A stretch of 64,000 bases of DNA, from contig NZ_BMNK01000002.1 in the NCBI RefSeq assembly GCF_014646515.1, forward strand, positions 207,988 to 271,987, read 5' to 3'. The translations under genes were made by a program, and so were the position numbers. Below, in pieces: positions 15,729-24,860 of the stretch. Source of the stretch: Nonomuraea glycinis (lineage in GTDB: Bacteria > Actinomycetota > Actinomycetes > Streptosporangiales > Streptosporangiaceae). Below the pieces are notes generated by a model. It searched no databases. It had not been told where the DNA came from and saw only the letters and a program-made list of their open reading frames with translations. The first letter of the stretch is position 1. Every line of letters starts with the position of its first letter.

Positions 15729-18463
15729 TGCTGCTCGCGCCTGCCTGGCCTCGACGATTCGGGCAAGGTCGCCTGACCGGCGCCGTCCCGGTCGCCCAGG
15801 AAGCCGTTGTCCTCGTCGGAGTCGTCGGAGAAGTCGTTCTCGTTCGGGTCGACGGAGACGTTGCTGTCCTCGTCACACGGGTCGACGAAGCCACACGACT
15901 CGTCGGGGCCCTGGTCGGGGTTCTCCGGGTCGGCCGTCGGGGTCGGCGTCGAGGTGGGCTCAGGCTTGGGGACCAGGTCCTCGGAGATGCCGGTGTCGGC
16001 GCGGGTCGGCAGCGGAATGACCTTCTGGCCCTTGGTGGCCTCGGTCATGAAGGTCCTCCAGATGGCCGCCGGGTAGGTGGCGCCCTGGAATCCTTCGCCC
16101 AGCGTGACCTCGAACGCCGAGCTGTACGGGTTCTGCGGGGTGTACTTCTTGCTCTTGCCCCTGGCCCACGGGCAGGTGTCGTTCACCGGCTTGACGACCT
16201 TGCCGCCCTTGGTCCGGCACTCCTGGCGGAACATGCCGACCGCGGTGGAGATCTGCGGGGTGAACCCGACGTACCAGGCTTCCTTGTTCTCGTTGTTGGT
16301 GCCGGTCTTGCCGCCCGTCGGCCGGTCGTAGAGGGCGGCGCTGCGGCCGGTGCCGGACTTGACCACCGCCTGGAGCGCGGTGGCGGCGTCGGCGGCGGCC
16401 TCGGGCGAGATGACCTGGGTGGCCGTCTTGTCCTCGGTGAGCATCACCTTGCCGGACCGGTCCTTGACCTGGATGATGACGTGGTTGTCGAAGTGCTTGC
16501 CGCCGTTGGCGAAGATCGAGTAGCCGCCCGCCTGCTCCACGGCCGTCACCTGGCTACTGCCGATGGTGATCAGGAAATGGTGGCGGGACTCGGCGTCCTT
16601 GAGCCTGGCCTCGCTGAGCCCGGCCTTGGAGGCGATGTCGATCACCTTGTCCAGCCCGACCTTCTCCCCCATCTTCGCGTAGGCGGTGTTGATGGAGTTG
16701 GCCGTGGCGGCGACGACGTCCACGGCCGAGGCCTTCATGGAGTGGTCGTTGTCGATGGGCGTGGTGCCGGGCAGCTTGACCGGGCCCTTGGTGGGCACCC
16801 AGCTGCGCAGGCTGTAGCCGACGTCCAGCCACGCGGCGAGCACGTACGGCTTGAACGCCGAGGCCGCCTGCTTCTGCGACAGGAAGGCGTCGTTCCACGC
16901 GTCCTTGGAGTAGTCGTCGCCGCCGTAGAAGGCCAGGATCCGGCCGTTGGTCGGGTTGACGGCCGCCAGCATGGCGTTGATCTCCGGGTTGAGGCTGCCC
17001 GTGTGCTGGTGCACGGCGGCCTTGGCGGCCCGCATGAGCTTCGGGTCCAGCGTCGAGTAGATCTTGAAGCCGCCCTTGTCGACGTCTTCCCTGGAGATGC
17101 GGCGCGATTCGAGCTCGTTGAGGACCGCCTCGACCATGTAGCCCCTGAGGCCCTGGAAGTAGTCCTTCGGCTTGTACTTGATCCGTTTGGGCGCCGTGGG
17201 CGTCTTCGCGGCCAGGCCGCCGTAGGCCTGCGGGTCGAGCTTGGCCATCTGCCCGATCACGTAGTCGTAGCGGAACTCGGTCGACCCGAGCTTGCCCGCC
17301 TTCTCGGCCTGGTCGAAGGCGTCGGGGTTCTGGATGCGGCCCGCGAGGTAGGCGCCCTGCTCCGGGGTGAGTTTCTCCACCTTCTTGTTGAAGAAGGCGT
17401 CGGCCGCCGCGCCGATGCCGTAAGCGCCCCGGCCGAAGTAGATGGTGTTGAGGTACTGCTCCAGGATCGTCTCTTTGTCCAGCTGCTTGTTCAGCTTGAC
17501 CGCGACGAAGATCTCCTTGACCTTGCGCTGGATGGTGCGCTCCTGAGAGAGGCCGTCGTAGTAGGCGCGCGCCATCTGCTGGGTGATGGTGGAGGCGCCC
17601 TGCACCTGCTCGCCGGAGACGGTGCTGTAGAGCGAGCGCACCATGCCGCTGAAGGAGATGCCGGCGTCCTCGCGGAAGGTGTCGTTCTCGGCGGCGATGA
17701 CGGCGTCCTGGACCGCGCGCGGCACCTGCTTGAGCTCGAGGAGGACGCGCTTGGTGCCGAGCCTGGCCAGCTCCTTGCCGTGCACGTCGTAGATGATGCT
17801 CTCTTGGTCCTTGACGCCTTCCTGGACCTGGCTCTGCGTCGGCACGGGCGTGTTGGCGTAGGCGACCGCGATCATGCCGAAGATGCCGGCGGCGAGCACG
17901 ACGAAGCTGGCCACGACGATCTTCCAGCTGGGGATGAACCGCCGCCACTTGGGTCGGTCATCGCCGGGAGGAGGCGGCCCGGGCGGCCCGGCGGGCCCGC
18001 CGGGGCCGCCTCCGCTCCTGCGCGCGCGCCGGGGGCCGTCGCTGACCATGGTCTCCTGGTTGCTCCGCGAGCGGGTCGCGTCCTGCTCACCGCCGCTGCC
18101 GCGCCGGCGGGAGCCCGGGGCGCGCCTGCGGGGCTCGTGCTCCGGCGGGGGCCCGGGCTGCGGCGATGGCCCCGGCTGCGGCGCGTGCGACGGCCCGTGA
18201 GACGGTGCCGGGCCCGGCTGGTGCGGGTTTCCACGCGGGTTTCCACGCGGGTTCCCGCGCGGGTCCGGCTCGTTGTACGGCTGGGCGGACATCGCGCCGG
18301 TCTGCTCGTAGGCGGCCTCAGGACGACGGGAGGGCGGTGCCTCGCCCCAGCCGGACTCGCCGGACTGCGGTGCCTGGGGCATGGAACGGGATGAGTCGGA
18401 GCGGCGGCGCCTTCCCGGGCGGGCCGCCCCCTCATTGCTGCTGTAACTCACACGTCCTCGCAT
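15725..18463 (-). CDS. bifunctional class A penicillin-binding protein
   Basis: 912 residues. Residues 1-180 are a long, disordered Pro/Gly/Arg-rich cytoplasmic tail with the repeat GNPRGNPRGNP; a membrane helix spans about 182-202. The GT51 domain follows, with catalytic Glu 259 in AENDTF, GASTITQQMA and RKVKEIFVAVKLN. The transpeptidase domain has S535-x-x-K538 (ASAFKP), SxN (ANSINTAY) and KTGT from Lys 719. An acidic, Pro-rich extracellular tail ends the protein. It polymerises and crosslinks peptidoglycan. It heads an operon with two glycosyltransferases. A shorter start at codon 58 (MSAQPYNEP) cannot be excluded. Confidence 0.94.
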   Translation of the reverse strand: MRGRVSYSSNEGAARPGRRRRSDSSRSMPQAPQSGESGWGEAPPSRRPEAAYEQTGAMSAQPYNEPDPRGNPRGNPRGNPHQPGPAPSHGPSHAPQPGPSPQPGPPPEHEPRRRAPGSRRRGSGGEQDATRSRSNQETMVSDGPRRARRSGGGPGGPAGPPGPPPPGDDRPKWRRFIPSWKIVVASFVVLAAGIFGMIAVAYANTPVPTQSQVQEGVKDQESIIYDVHGKELARLGTKRVLLELKQVPRAVQDAVIAAENDTFREDAGISFSGMVRSLYSTVSGEQVQGASTITQQMARAYYDGLSQERTIQRKVKEIFVAVKLNKQLDKETILEQYLNTIYFGRGAYGIGAAADAFFNKKVEKLTPEQGAYLAGRIQNPDAFDQAEKAGKLGSTEFRYDYVIGQMAKLDPQAYGGLAAKTPTAPKRIKYKPKDYFQGLRGYMVEAVLNELESRRISREDVDKGGFKIYSTLDPKLMRAAKAAVHQHTGSLNPEINAMLAAVNPTNGRILAFYGGDDYSKDAWNDAFLSQKQAASAFKPYVLAAWLDVGYSLRSWVPTKGPVKLPGTTPIDNDHSMKASAVDVVAATANSINTAYAKMGEKVGLDKVIDIASKAGLSEARLKDAESRHHFLITIGSSQVTAVEQAGGYSIFANGGKHFDNHVIIQVKDRSGKVMLTEDKTATQVISPEAAADAATALQAVVKSGTGRSAALYDRPTGGKTGTNNENKEAWYVGFTPQISTAVGMFRQECRTKGGKVVKPVNDTCPWARGKSKKYTPQNPYSSAFEVTLGEGFQGATYPAAIWRTFMTEATKGQKVIPLPTRADTGISEDLVPKPEPTSTPTPTADPENPDQGPDESCGFVDPCDEDSNVSVDPNENDFSDDSDEDNGFLGDRDGAGQATLPESSRPGRREQQ

Positions 18464-18532
18464 CGTCGTCGGAATAGCACGGCGGTTCTGGGGCGTGACT
18501 CCTCGCCGTCCTCGGTAACTGCTGTGTCGCGC

Positions 18533-18907
18533 CTACAGAAGGCTGACAACAGGTGGCGGCCCGTTACCGAGGAGGAACCGGACCGTCAAGCGATTCCAGG
18601 AACAACCTTGGCAGACCTCGACCACGTTCACCCGGAACTCTTCGTAATCCTGTGCCATGTCGCCCGACTTCGCGACGAGCTCTGCCTGGTCGGCATGGTC
18701 GTAGGGCGAACGGTCGTCGACATGTGTCACGTAAGTGACGTTCTCCCCCTGGCACACCGGGCAGAGGCGTTCGGCCGGCTCGCCGAACCGGCGGGCGGTC
18801 CGGAGGAGGCGGGGTTGTGCGTCGCGGGGATCACCAGGTGAACGCGTGGATCGAACCACCGCCTGCCTCGCCAGGCCGCCATCCACCACCCTTCCCTGTG
18901 ACCACAT
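18533..18907 (-). CDS. DUF5318 zinc-ribbon-like protein
   Basis: 124 residues from ATG 18907 (MWSQGRVVDGGLARQ), a start that matches the conserved N-terminus of the actinobacterial DUF5318 family. Two CxxC pairs (LCPVC near 73 and VCQGC near 109) should bind one metal ion. The DYEEFRVNVVEVCQGCSWN segment is the family core. The function is unknown. The gene lies directly upstream of the PBP operon in the same direction; this neighbourhood is conserved in actinomycetes. The open frame continues to 19093 but runs over the padR promoter. Confidence 0.8.
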   Translation of the reverse strand: MWSQGRVVDGGLARQAVVRSTRSPGDPRDAQPRLLRTARRFGEPAERLCPVCQGENVTYVTHVDDRSPYDHADQAELVAKSGDMAQDYEEFRVNVVEVCQGCSWNRLTVRFLLGNGPPPVVSLL

Positions 18908-18997
18908 GAGCGTCAGACTACGGCTTTTTCCTGATTCATCCCAACGACTTGGGGAAGTCGCTGATTGCGGCATATAGCGGCTCGACGTATCCTCAAG

Positions 18998-19016
18998 ATG
19001 TATCGGCTCGATACAT
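18998..19016. promoter_or_regulatory. probable PadR operator
   Basis: ATGTATCGGCTCGATACAT is a perfect 7-bp inverted repeat with a 5-bp centre; ATGT...ACAT ends are typical PadR half-sites. It lies 23 bases before the padR TTG start and downstream of a possible promoter (TTGGGG at 18949, TATAGC at 18973, 18-bp spacer), so binding should block transcription of padR and ino1. Confidence 0.7.
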
Positions 19017-19039
19017 CGACGCGAGAGGGGGCGGTTCCA

Positions 19040-19624
19040 TTGGCCAGCGGACAGGGCAGAGTGCTGGAGCTGGCCGTGCTCGGGTCGCTGCACGAGACGC
19101 CGCTACACGGCTACGAGCTGCGCAAACGGCTCAACGCGCTGCTGGGCATGTTCCGTGCGTTCTCCTACGGCTCGCTCTACCCCTGCCTGCGATCACTGCT
19201 GGAGCAGGGGCTCATCGCGGAGGAGCAACCCGCTCCCACCACGATCGTGGGCGGCAGATCGAAGATCGTCTACAAGCTCACCGCGGAGGGCAAGGAGCGC
19301 CTTCAGGACATGCTCACCCAGGCCGGTCCCTCAGCCTGGGAGGACGAGAGCTTCGGCGTCCACTTCGCGTTCTTCCGGCACACCGAGGCCGAAGTCCGCC
19401 TGCGCATCCTCGAAGGCCGCCGTAGCCGGCTGGAAGAGCGCCTCGACAGCGTCCGCACCGCCCTGGCCCGCACCAGGGAGCGGCTCGACAGCTACACGCT
19501 CGAGCTGCAACGTCACGGGCTCGAATCCGTCGAGCGCGAGGTCCGGTGGCTGAACGAGTTGATCGCAACGGAGAGAAAGGCCTCACAAGGGCCTGAAAGA
19601 GATACCACGTCAAGTGATGAGTAA
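19040..19624 (+). CDS. PadR-family transcriptional regulator
   Basis: 194 residues from TTG 19040, with AGAGGGGG at the right distance. The winged helix occupies residues 1-95 ([18 protein letters not shown], then [19 protein letters not shown]), followed by a C-terminal four-helix/coiled-coil region (residues 120-190) for dimerisation. The palindromic operator upstream suggests autoregulation. It ends 13 bases before ino1, with which it is probably co-transcribed; the padR-ino1 pair is conserved in actinomycetes. The ligand is unknown. The open frame to 18965 would translate through the operator and is less likely. Confidence 0.88.
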   Translation: MASGQGRVLELAVLGSLHETPLHGYELRKRLNALLGMFRAFSYGSLYPCLRSLLEQGLIAEEQPAPTTIVGGRSKIVYKLTAEGKERLQDMLTQAGPSAWEDESFGVHFAFFRHTEAEVRLRILEGRRSRLEERLDSVRTALARTRERLDSYTLELQRHGLESVEREVRWLNELIATERKASQGPERDTTSSDE

Positions 19625-19637
19625 GGGAGCGAGTGCG

Positions 19638-20717
19638 ATGGGTTCGGTTCGCGTGGCCATTGTCGGTGTCGGCAACTGCGCGTCGTCGCTGGTCCAGGGC
19701 GTTCACTATTACAAGGACGCCGACCCGGACGTCCGGGTGCCGGGCCTGATGCACGTGAAGTTCGGCGACTACCACGTCGGCGACGTCGAGTTCGTCGCCG
19801 CCTTCGACGTGGACGCCAAGAAGGTCGGCCGGGACCTGTCCGAGGCGATCGTCGCCAGCGAGAACAACACCATCAAGATCACCGATGTGCCGCCGACGGG
19901 AGTGACCGTCCAGCGCGGCCACACCTACGACGGCCTGGGCGAGTTCTACAGCGACATCATCGAGGAGTCCGACGAGGCTCCGGTGGACGTGGTCCAGGTG
20001 CTGCGCGACAACCAGGTGGACGTGCTCGTCTCCTACCTGCCCGTGGGCTCGGAGGACGCCGACCGCTTCTACGCGCAGTGCGCGATCGACGCCAAGGTGG
20101 CCTTTGTCAACGCCCTGCCGGTCTTCATCGCCTCCGACCCCGAGTGGGCCGAGAAGTTCACCGAGGCCGGCGTGCCGATCGTCGGCGACGACATCAAGTC
20201 CCAGGTCGGCGCCACCATCACGCACCGCGTCATGGCCAAGCTGTTCGAGGACCGCGGAGTGGAGCTGCTGCGCACCTACCAGCTCAACTTCGGCGGCAAC
20301 ATGGACTTCATGAACATGCTGGAGCGCAAGCGCCTCCAGTCGAAGAAGATCTCCAAGACACAGTCGGTCACCTCGCAGATCCCGCACGAGATGGCCAGGG
20401 CCGACGTGCACATCGGCCCGTCGGACCACGTGCCGTGGCTCGACGACCGCAAGTGGGCCTATGTGCGCCTCGAAGGACGCTCATTCGGCGACACCCCGCT
20501 CAACCTGGAGTACAAGCTGGAGGTCTGGGACTCCCCCAACTCGGCCGGCATCATCATCGACGCCGTCCGCGCCGCCAAGATCGCGCTCGACCGCGGCATC
20601 GGGGGCCCGATCCTGAGTGCTTCGTCGTACTTCATGAAGTCCCCGCCGGAGCAGTACTCCGACGACGAGGCGCGCGACTACGTCGAGAAGTTCATCCGGG
20701 GCGAGGTCGAGCGCTGA
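19638..20717 (+). CDS. ino1: inositol-3-phosphate synthase
   Basis: 359 residues, the short prokaryotic form. An N-terminal Rossmann motif [16 protein letters not shown] binds NAD+; [13 protein letters not shown] [12 protein letters not shown] and [15 protein letters not shown] are conserved catalytic-domain segments; NMDFMNML follows. It converts glucose-6-phosphate to 1D-myo-inositol-3-phosphate, the precursor of phosphatidylinositol lipids and mycothiol in actinobacteria. ATG 19638 is preceded by AAGGGAG; the ATG at 19614 overlaps padR. A bidirectional terminator follows. Regulation by the adjacent PadR protein is likely from the arrangement. Confidence 0.94.
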   Translation: MGSVRVAIVGVGNCASSLVQGVHYYKDADPDVRVPGLMHVKFGDYHVGDVEFVAAFDVDAKKVGRDLSEAIVASENNTIKITDVPPTGVTVQRGHTYDGLGEFYSDIIEESDEAPVDVVQVLRDNQVDVLVSYLPVGSEDADRFYAQCAIDAKVAFVNALPVFIASDPEWAEKFTEAGVPIVGDDIKSQVGATITHRVMAKLFEDRGVELLRTYQLNFGGNMDFMNMLERKRLQSKKISKTQSVTSQIPHEMARADVHIGPSDHVPWLDDRKWAYVRLEGRSFGDTPLNLEYKLEVWDSPNSAGIIIDAVRAAKIALDRGIGGPILSASSYFMKSPPEQYSDDEARDYVEKFIRGEVER

Positions 20718-20723
20718 GCCCCG

Positions 20724-20761
20724 CTGATCCCTGCGGCGCCGCAGCGCGCCGCAGGGATCAG
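20724..20761. terminator. bidirectional terminator between ino1 and idi
   Basis: A perfect stem of about 15 bp (CTGATCCCTGCGGCG pairing with CGCCGCAGGGATCAG) with an 8-base loop. It lies just after the ino1 stop and overlaps the idi stop codon, so it can serve both convergent genes. Confidence 0.85.
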
Positions 20762-21351
20762 TCCAGCCGTACGCGAGCCGCGGGTGGCAGCTCGTCGTCC
20801 GGGGCCGTAGGCCAGCGGAGTGGATCGGGGCCGAGCGCGGTCAGCAACGGCACCTGCTCCCTGCACCAAGGGGAGATCTCCAGCAGGCCGCTGAGCACAC
20901 CCTTGGCGAAGTCGCTCCACGGCATCCAGCGCGTGTCGTCCACCTCGTCCGGGTTGGGCGCCTCGGCGAGGTCGACCGTGACGCGGTAGACGGGGCAGAG
21001 CTCGTGCTCGACGATCCCGTTGCCCATGACCGCCCGGTAGGAGAAACGCGGCAGCACCAGGTCGGCGCGCTTGGCGGGCAGGCCGAGCTCGTAGGAGAGC
21101 CTGCGCAGGACCGCGCGGTCCAGCGGCTCGCCGAGCATCGGATGGCCACAGCAACTGTTGGTCCACACGCCCGGCCAGGTGAGCTTGTGGGTGGCCCGCC
21201 TGGTGAGCAGCACCCGCCCCGCCCGGTCGAATACGTAGCTCGAGAACGCCAGGTGGAGCGGCGTCTCCCGGCCGTGCACCGACAGCTTGGGCGCGGTGCC
21301 GAGCGCGTGGCCGGTGCCGTCAACGAGTACCACGTGTTCCACGATCGTCAC
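20758..21351 (-). CDS. idi: isopentenyl-diphosphate delta-isomerase, type 1
   Basis: 197 residues of the Nudix-fold type 1 isomerase. Catalytic Cys lies in WTNSCCGHP and the Glu block in VEHELCPVYRV; RVLLTRRATHKLTWPGVW is the conserved metal/substrate region before them. It interconverts IPP and DMAPP using Mg2+ or Zn2+, supplying isoprenoid units. It starts with GTG, divergent from the MFS gene. No isoprenoid gene is nearby, so it is a stand-alone housekeeping isomerase. Confidence 0.92.
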   Translation of the reverse strand: MTIVEHVVLVDGTGHALGTAPKLSVHGRETPLHLAFSSYVFDRAGRVLLTRRATHKLTWPGVWTNSCCGHPMLGEPLDRAVLRRLSYELGLPAKRADLVLPRFSYRAVMGNGIVEHELCPVYRVTVDLAEAPNPDEVDDTRWMPWSDFAKGVLSGLLEISPWCREQVPLLTALGPDPLRWPTAPDDELPPAARVRLD

Positions 21352-21459
21352 GCTATGAAGCGTACGTGGTCAGGAGCTCCGCCAGAACCCCGATACCCAC
21401 CTGTTGCGCCAACCTCTGTGCGCACCCGATCACCACGCCCCCGGGGCTAGGCTGACCAC

Positions 21460-22746
21460 GTGTCTTTCGTCGCCGATCTACGCGTGGTTCTCCAGGGGCG
21501 GGACTTCAGACGGCTGTTCAGCACCCGGCTGGTCTCCCAGTTCTCCGACGGGATCTTCCAGTTCGGCGTCCTCGGATTCGCCTTCTTCAGCCCCGAGAAC
21601 CAGACCACCGCCCTGGGCGTCGCCACCGGGCTGGCCGTCCTGCTGCTGCCCTACTCCATCCTCGGCCCCTTCGTCGGGGTGTTCATCGACCGCTGGTCGC
21701 GGCGGCAGATCCTGATGGTCGCGCCGATCGTGCGCGGCGGGCTGCTGTTCGTGACCGCGGGCGTGGTGGCGGCCGACGTGCCCGACCCGTTCTTCTACGC
21801 CGCCGCGCTCGGCGTGCTGGGCGTCAACAGGTTCTTCCTGGCCGCGCTCGGCGCGTCGCTGCCGCACGTGGTGCCGCAGGACCGGCTGATGGCGGCCAAC
21901 GCGGTCACGCCGACCTCCGGCACCGTGCTCACCTTCGTCGGCGTGGGGTTCGGCTTCCTGCTGCGCGAGCTGGTCGGCAGCGGAGATCTCGGCGTCGCGC
22001 TGCTGCTGGCCATCTCCGGCCTGATGTTCGGGCTCAGCGCGCTGATCGCCCGCACGATGGAGCGCTCACTGCTCGGCCCGACCTACGACCCCAACCGGCC
22101 GCAGACGCGCGAGGCCCTGCGCAACGTGGTGGCCGGCCTGGCCGACGGCGCCCGACACCTCGTCCACCACCGCGTCGCCGCCGCCACCATGGGCGCGATG
22201 GCGGCCCATCGCTTCTTCTACGGCATGGCCACGGCGCTCGGCATCATCCTCTACCGCTACTACTTCACCGACGGCGATCCCGACGCGGCGCTGGAGGGCA
22301 TCGGCCTGGTCGTGGCCGCCTCCGGCGTCGGCTACTTCCTCGCCGTGATCATCACCCCGTACGCCACCGAGCGTTTCACCATCGTGCGCTGGGTGCCCAT
22401 CGCGATGACCGTGGCGGGGTTGCTCTCGGCGGTGCTCGTCCTGCCTTTCCAGCCGTGGGGGCTGCCGATCGCCGGCTTCGTGCTCGGCATCGCCGGGCAG
22501 AGCGTCAAGATCTGCGCCGACACCACCGTGCAGCGTGACGTCCAGGACGCCTACCTCGGCCGCGCCTTCTCCCTCTACGACATGCTGTTCAACGGCATGT
22601 ACGTGCTGGCCGCGGCGCTGTCGGCGGCCATCCTGCCGCCGAACGGCAAGTCCTATCTGGCCGTCGCGATCATCGCGGCCGGCTATGTGGCGAGCGGGCT
22701 GGCCTACCGGGCGATCACCCAGCAGCGGGTGCCGGTCACGTCGTGA
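21460..22746 (+). CDS. MFS transporter
   Basis: 428 residues with about twelve hydrophobic segments in two halves. The first inter-helix loop has the MFS motif A-like FVGVFIDRWSRRQIL, and the N-terminus (LRVVLQGRDFRRLFSTRLVSQ) is typical of actinobacterial drug-exporter-like MFS proteins. The GTG start has a TAGGCT -10-like element only 9 bases upstream and no ribosome site, so the mRNA may be leaderless. A similar MFS gene sits between ino1 and pcnA in Streptomyces. It overlaps the convergent pcnA end by 11 bases. The substrate is unknown. Confidence 0.85.
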   Translation: MSFVADLRVVLQGRDFRRLFSTRLVSQFSDGIFQFGVLGFAFFSPENQTTALGVATGLAVLLLPYSILGPFVGVFIDRWSRRQILMVAPIVRGGLLFVTAGVVAADVPDPFFYAAALGVLGVNRFFLAALGASLPHVVPQDRLMAANAVTPTSGTVLTFVGVGFGFLLRELVGSGDLGVALLLAISGLMFGLSALIARTMERSLLGPTYDPNRPQTREALRNVVAGLADGARHLVHHRVAAATMGAMAAHRFFYGMATALGIILYRYYFTDGDPDAALEGIGLVVAASGVGYFLAVIITPYATERFTIVRWVPIAMTVAGLLSAVLVLPFQPWGLPIAGFVLGIAGQSVKICADTTVQRDVQDAYLGRAFSLYDMLFNGMYVLAAALSAAILPPNGKSYLAVAIIAAGYVASGLAYRAITQQRVPVTS

Positions 22747-24181
22747 CCACACCGCCGTCGGCGCGCGCCCACTCGCGCAGCGCCTCGGTGGCCGCCTCCT
22801 TGCCGATCATGCCCTTGTCCAGCCGCAGCTCCAGCAGGAACTTGTACGCCTGACCCACGATCGGCCCCGGGCCGATGCCCAGCACCCGCTGGATCTCGTT
22901 GCCGTCGAGCTCGGGCCGGATCTTGGCCAGCTCCTCCTCCTCGGCCAGGCGGGCGATGCGCTCCTCGAGCTGGTCGTAGGTGCGCGACAGGGCCGCCGCC
23001 TTGCGTTTGTTGCGGGTGGTGCAGTCGGCCCTGGTCAGCTTGTGCAGCCGGTCGAGCAGGTGGCTGCCGTCGCGGACATAGCGGCGCACGGCGCTGTCGG
23101 TCCACTCGCCGGTGCCGTAGCCGTGGAAACGCAGGTGGAGCTCCACCAGGCGGGAGACGTCGGCCACCACGTCCTTGGGGAACCTGAGCTCGGTCATCCG
23201 CTTCTTGGTCAGCTGGGCGCCCACCACCTCGTGGTGGTGGAAGGAGACCCGGCCGCCCTGCTCGTGCCGGCGCGTCTTGGGCTTGCCGATGTCGTGCATG
23301 AGCGCGGCCCAGCGCAGGATCCGGTCCGGCTTGCCGTCCTCCTCCTGGGCGATGGCCTGGTCGAGGACGGTCAGCGTGTGGTCGTAGACGTCCTTGTGCC
23401 GGTGGTGCTCGTCGATCTCCAGGCGGAGCTTGGGCAGCTCGGGCAGGACGTGCGCGGCCAGCCCGGTCTCCACGAGGAGGCGCAGGCCCTCGCGCGGGTA
23501 ACGGCCGCAGATCAGCTTGTCGAGCTCGTCGCGGATCCGCTCGGCCGAGACGATCTCGATCCGCTCGGCCATCGCGGTCATCGCCGCGAGGGCCGCCTCG
23601 TCCACCCGGAACCCGAGCTGGGAGGCGAATCTGGCGGCGCGCAGCATGCGCAGCGGGTCGTCGTCGAAGGACCGCTCGGGGGTGCCGGGGGTGCGCAGCA
23701 GCTTGGCCGCCGCGTCGGCCAGCCCGCCGTAGGGGTCGACGAACTCGTGCGACGGCAGGCGTACCGCCATCGCGTTGACCGCGAAGTCGCGCCGCTCCAG
23801 GTCGGCCTCCAGCGTCTCGCCGTACATCACCTCGGGTTTGCGGGACTTCGGGTCGTACGCCTCGCTGCGGTAGGTGGTGATCTCGATCAGCCAGCCGCCC
23901 TTGCGCAGGCCCACGGTGCCGAAGTCGATGCCGATGGTCCAGACGGAGTCGGCCCAGTCGCGCACGATCTCCAGCACCCGCTCGGGGCGGGCATCGGTGG
24001 TCAGGTCGAGGTCGTTGCCGACCCGGCCGAGCAGGAGGTCGCGCACCGGGCCGCCGACGAGCGCGAGCTCATGGCCCTGGGCGGCGAACAGCCGGCCGAG
24101 CTCGTCGGCCACCGGAGCGACCTTGCGGAACAGATCGCCCATGGCGCGCTGCTGGATTTCGGTCAGATTTGAGTCGGACAA
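22736..24181 (-). CDS. pcnA: CCA tRNA nucleotidyltransferase with HD domain
   Basis: 481 residues from TTG 24181. The nucleotidyltransferase head has ALVGGPVRDLLLGR and the metal-binding NDLDLTTDARPE; RRDFAVNAMAV and DPLRMLRAARFASQLGF belong to the neck. An HD phosphohydrolase motif, ALMHDIGKPKTRR, follows. It adds or repairs the 3' CCA of tRNAs. The TTG is supported by GAAGGA upstream and by the usual length of the N-terminus; GTG 24226 is an alternative, and the frame to 24328 collides with the divergent YbaK-like gene. No CCA is encoded on the tRNA in this window, consistent with need for this enzyme. Confidence 0.92.
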   Translation of the reverse strand: MSDSNLTEIQQRAMGDLFRKVAPVADELGRLFAAQGHELALVGGPVRDLLLGRVGNDLDLTTDARPERVLEIVRDWADSVWTIGIDFGTVGLRKGGWLIEITTYRSEAYDPKSRKPEVMYGETLEADLERRDFAVNAMAVRLPSHEFVDPYGGLADAAAKLLRTPGTPERSFDDDPLRMLRAARFASQLGFRVDEAALAAMTAMAERIEIVSAERIRDELDKLICGRYPREGLRLLVETGLAAHVLPELPKLRLEIDEHHRHKDVYDHTLTVLDQAIAQEEDGKPDRILRWAALMHDIGKPKTRRHEQGGRVSFHHHEVVGAQLTKKRMTELRFPKDVVADVSRLVELHLRFHGYGTGEWTDSAVRRYVRDGSHLLDRLHKLTRADCTTRNKRKAAALSRTYDQLEERIARLAEEEELAKIRPELDGNEIQRVLGIGPGPIVGQAYKFLLELRLDKGMIGKEAATEALREWARADGGVVTT

Positions 24182-24288
24182 GCTGGGTAGGTCCTTCGAT
24201 TCCGGAACATATCCCCCGAGCCACACCGGGTCCGGGTTACCTTCGGTCAGGGGACCGACGACGCCATCGTATGAGGCAAGGAGGTCTG

Positions 24289-24813
24289 ATGAAGGATGCC
24301 CTCGCGATCCACCGCTGGCTCCTCGCACACCAGATCCACCATGAGATCGTACGCCTTCCGCGCCCCATGACCGGTGCGGACGAATTACCGGAGACGATCC
24401 CCACCGCGCCCGCCCGGTGCGTGACGGTCACGGTGTTCGAAGTGGCCCCGCGGGTGGGACGCGAGCTCGTCGTGGCGGTGGTCTCGACCCTCGACAGACC
24501 TCCGCAGCCCGGGGTCGTCGGCGGCCTGTTCGGGGTCCGCCAGGCACGGCACGCCCCCGCGCACGTGGTGAACACGGCCACCGACTACGCCGCCGGGCTG
24601 GTCAGCCCGCTGCTGCTGCCCCGGGAGCTGCCCGTGCTGATCGACAACCGGCTGAGACCGGACCCCGACCCCATGTTCACCGCGACCGGCGATCGGCACA
24701 CCGCCCTCGCGCTACGCGCCTTCGACCTGCTCGCACTCCTGACCGGCAAGACAGTGGATCTACGGGTTCCCGGGCACAGGGCGCCACTGGAGGCGGTCGC
24801 GCCGCGGCACTGA
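24289..24813 (+). CDS. YbaK/ProX-type aminoacyl-tRNA deacylase domain protein
   Basis: 174 residues with AAGGAGG before ATG 24289. The N-terminus DALAIHRWLLAHQIHHEIVRL and the later GLVSPLLLPRELPVLIDNRL and GDRHTALALRAFDLLAL segments follow the YbaK/aa-tRNA editing fold, with an insertion in the middle. Members hydrolyse mischarged tRNAs in trans. The typical catalytic Lys of YbaK is not obvious to me, so activity is uncertain. It is divergent from pcnA and starts the run leading to DUF6049 and murJ. Confidence 0.7.
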   Translation: MKDALAIHRWLLAHQIHHEIVRLPRPMTGADELPETIPTAPARCVTVTVFEVAPRVGRELVVAVVSTLDRPPQPGVVGGLFGVRQARHAPAHVVNTATDYAAGLVSPLLLPRELPVLIDNRLRPDPDPMFTATGDRHTALALRAFDLLALLTGKTVDLRVPGHRAPLEAVAPRH

Positions 24814-24860
24814 ACCCGTACCATTGCGGGCGTGCGTCGTACTCCAGCTCGGGCAGACGC

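Noticed and set aside
16481..18394. 637-aa plus-strand open frame opposite the PBP gene
   Set aside because: It mirrors the PBP gene, is low-complexity without domains, and the PBP frame has all catalytic motifs.
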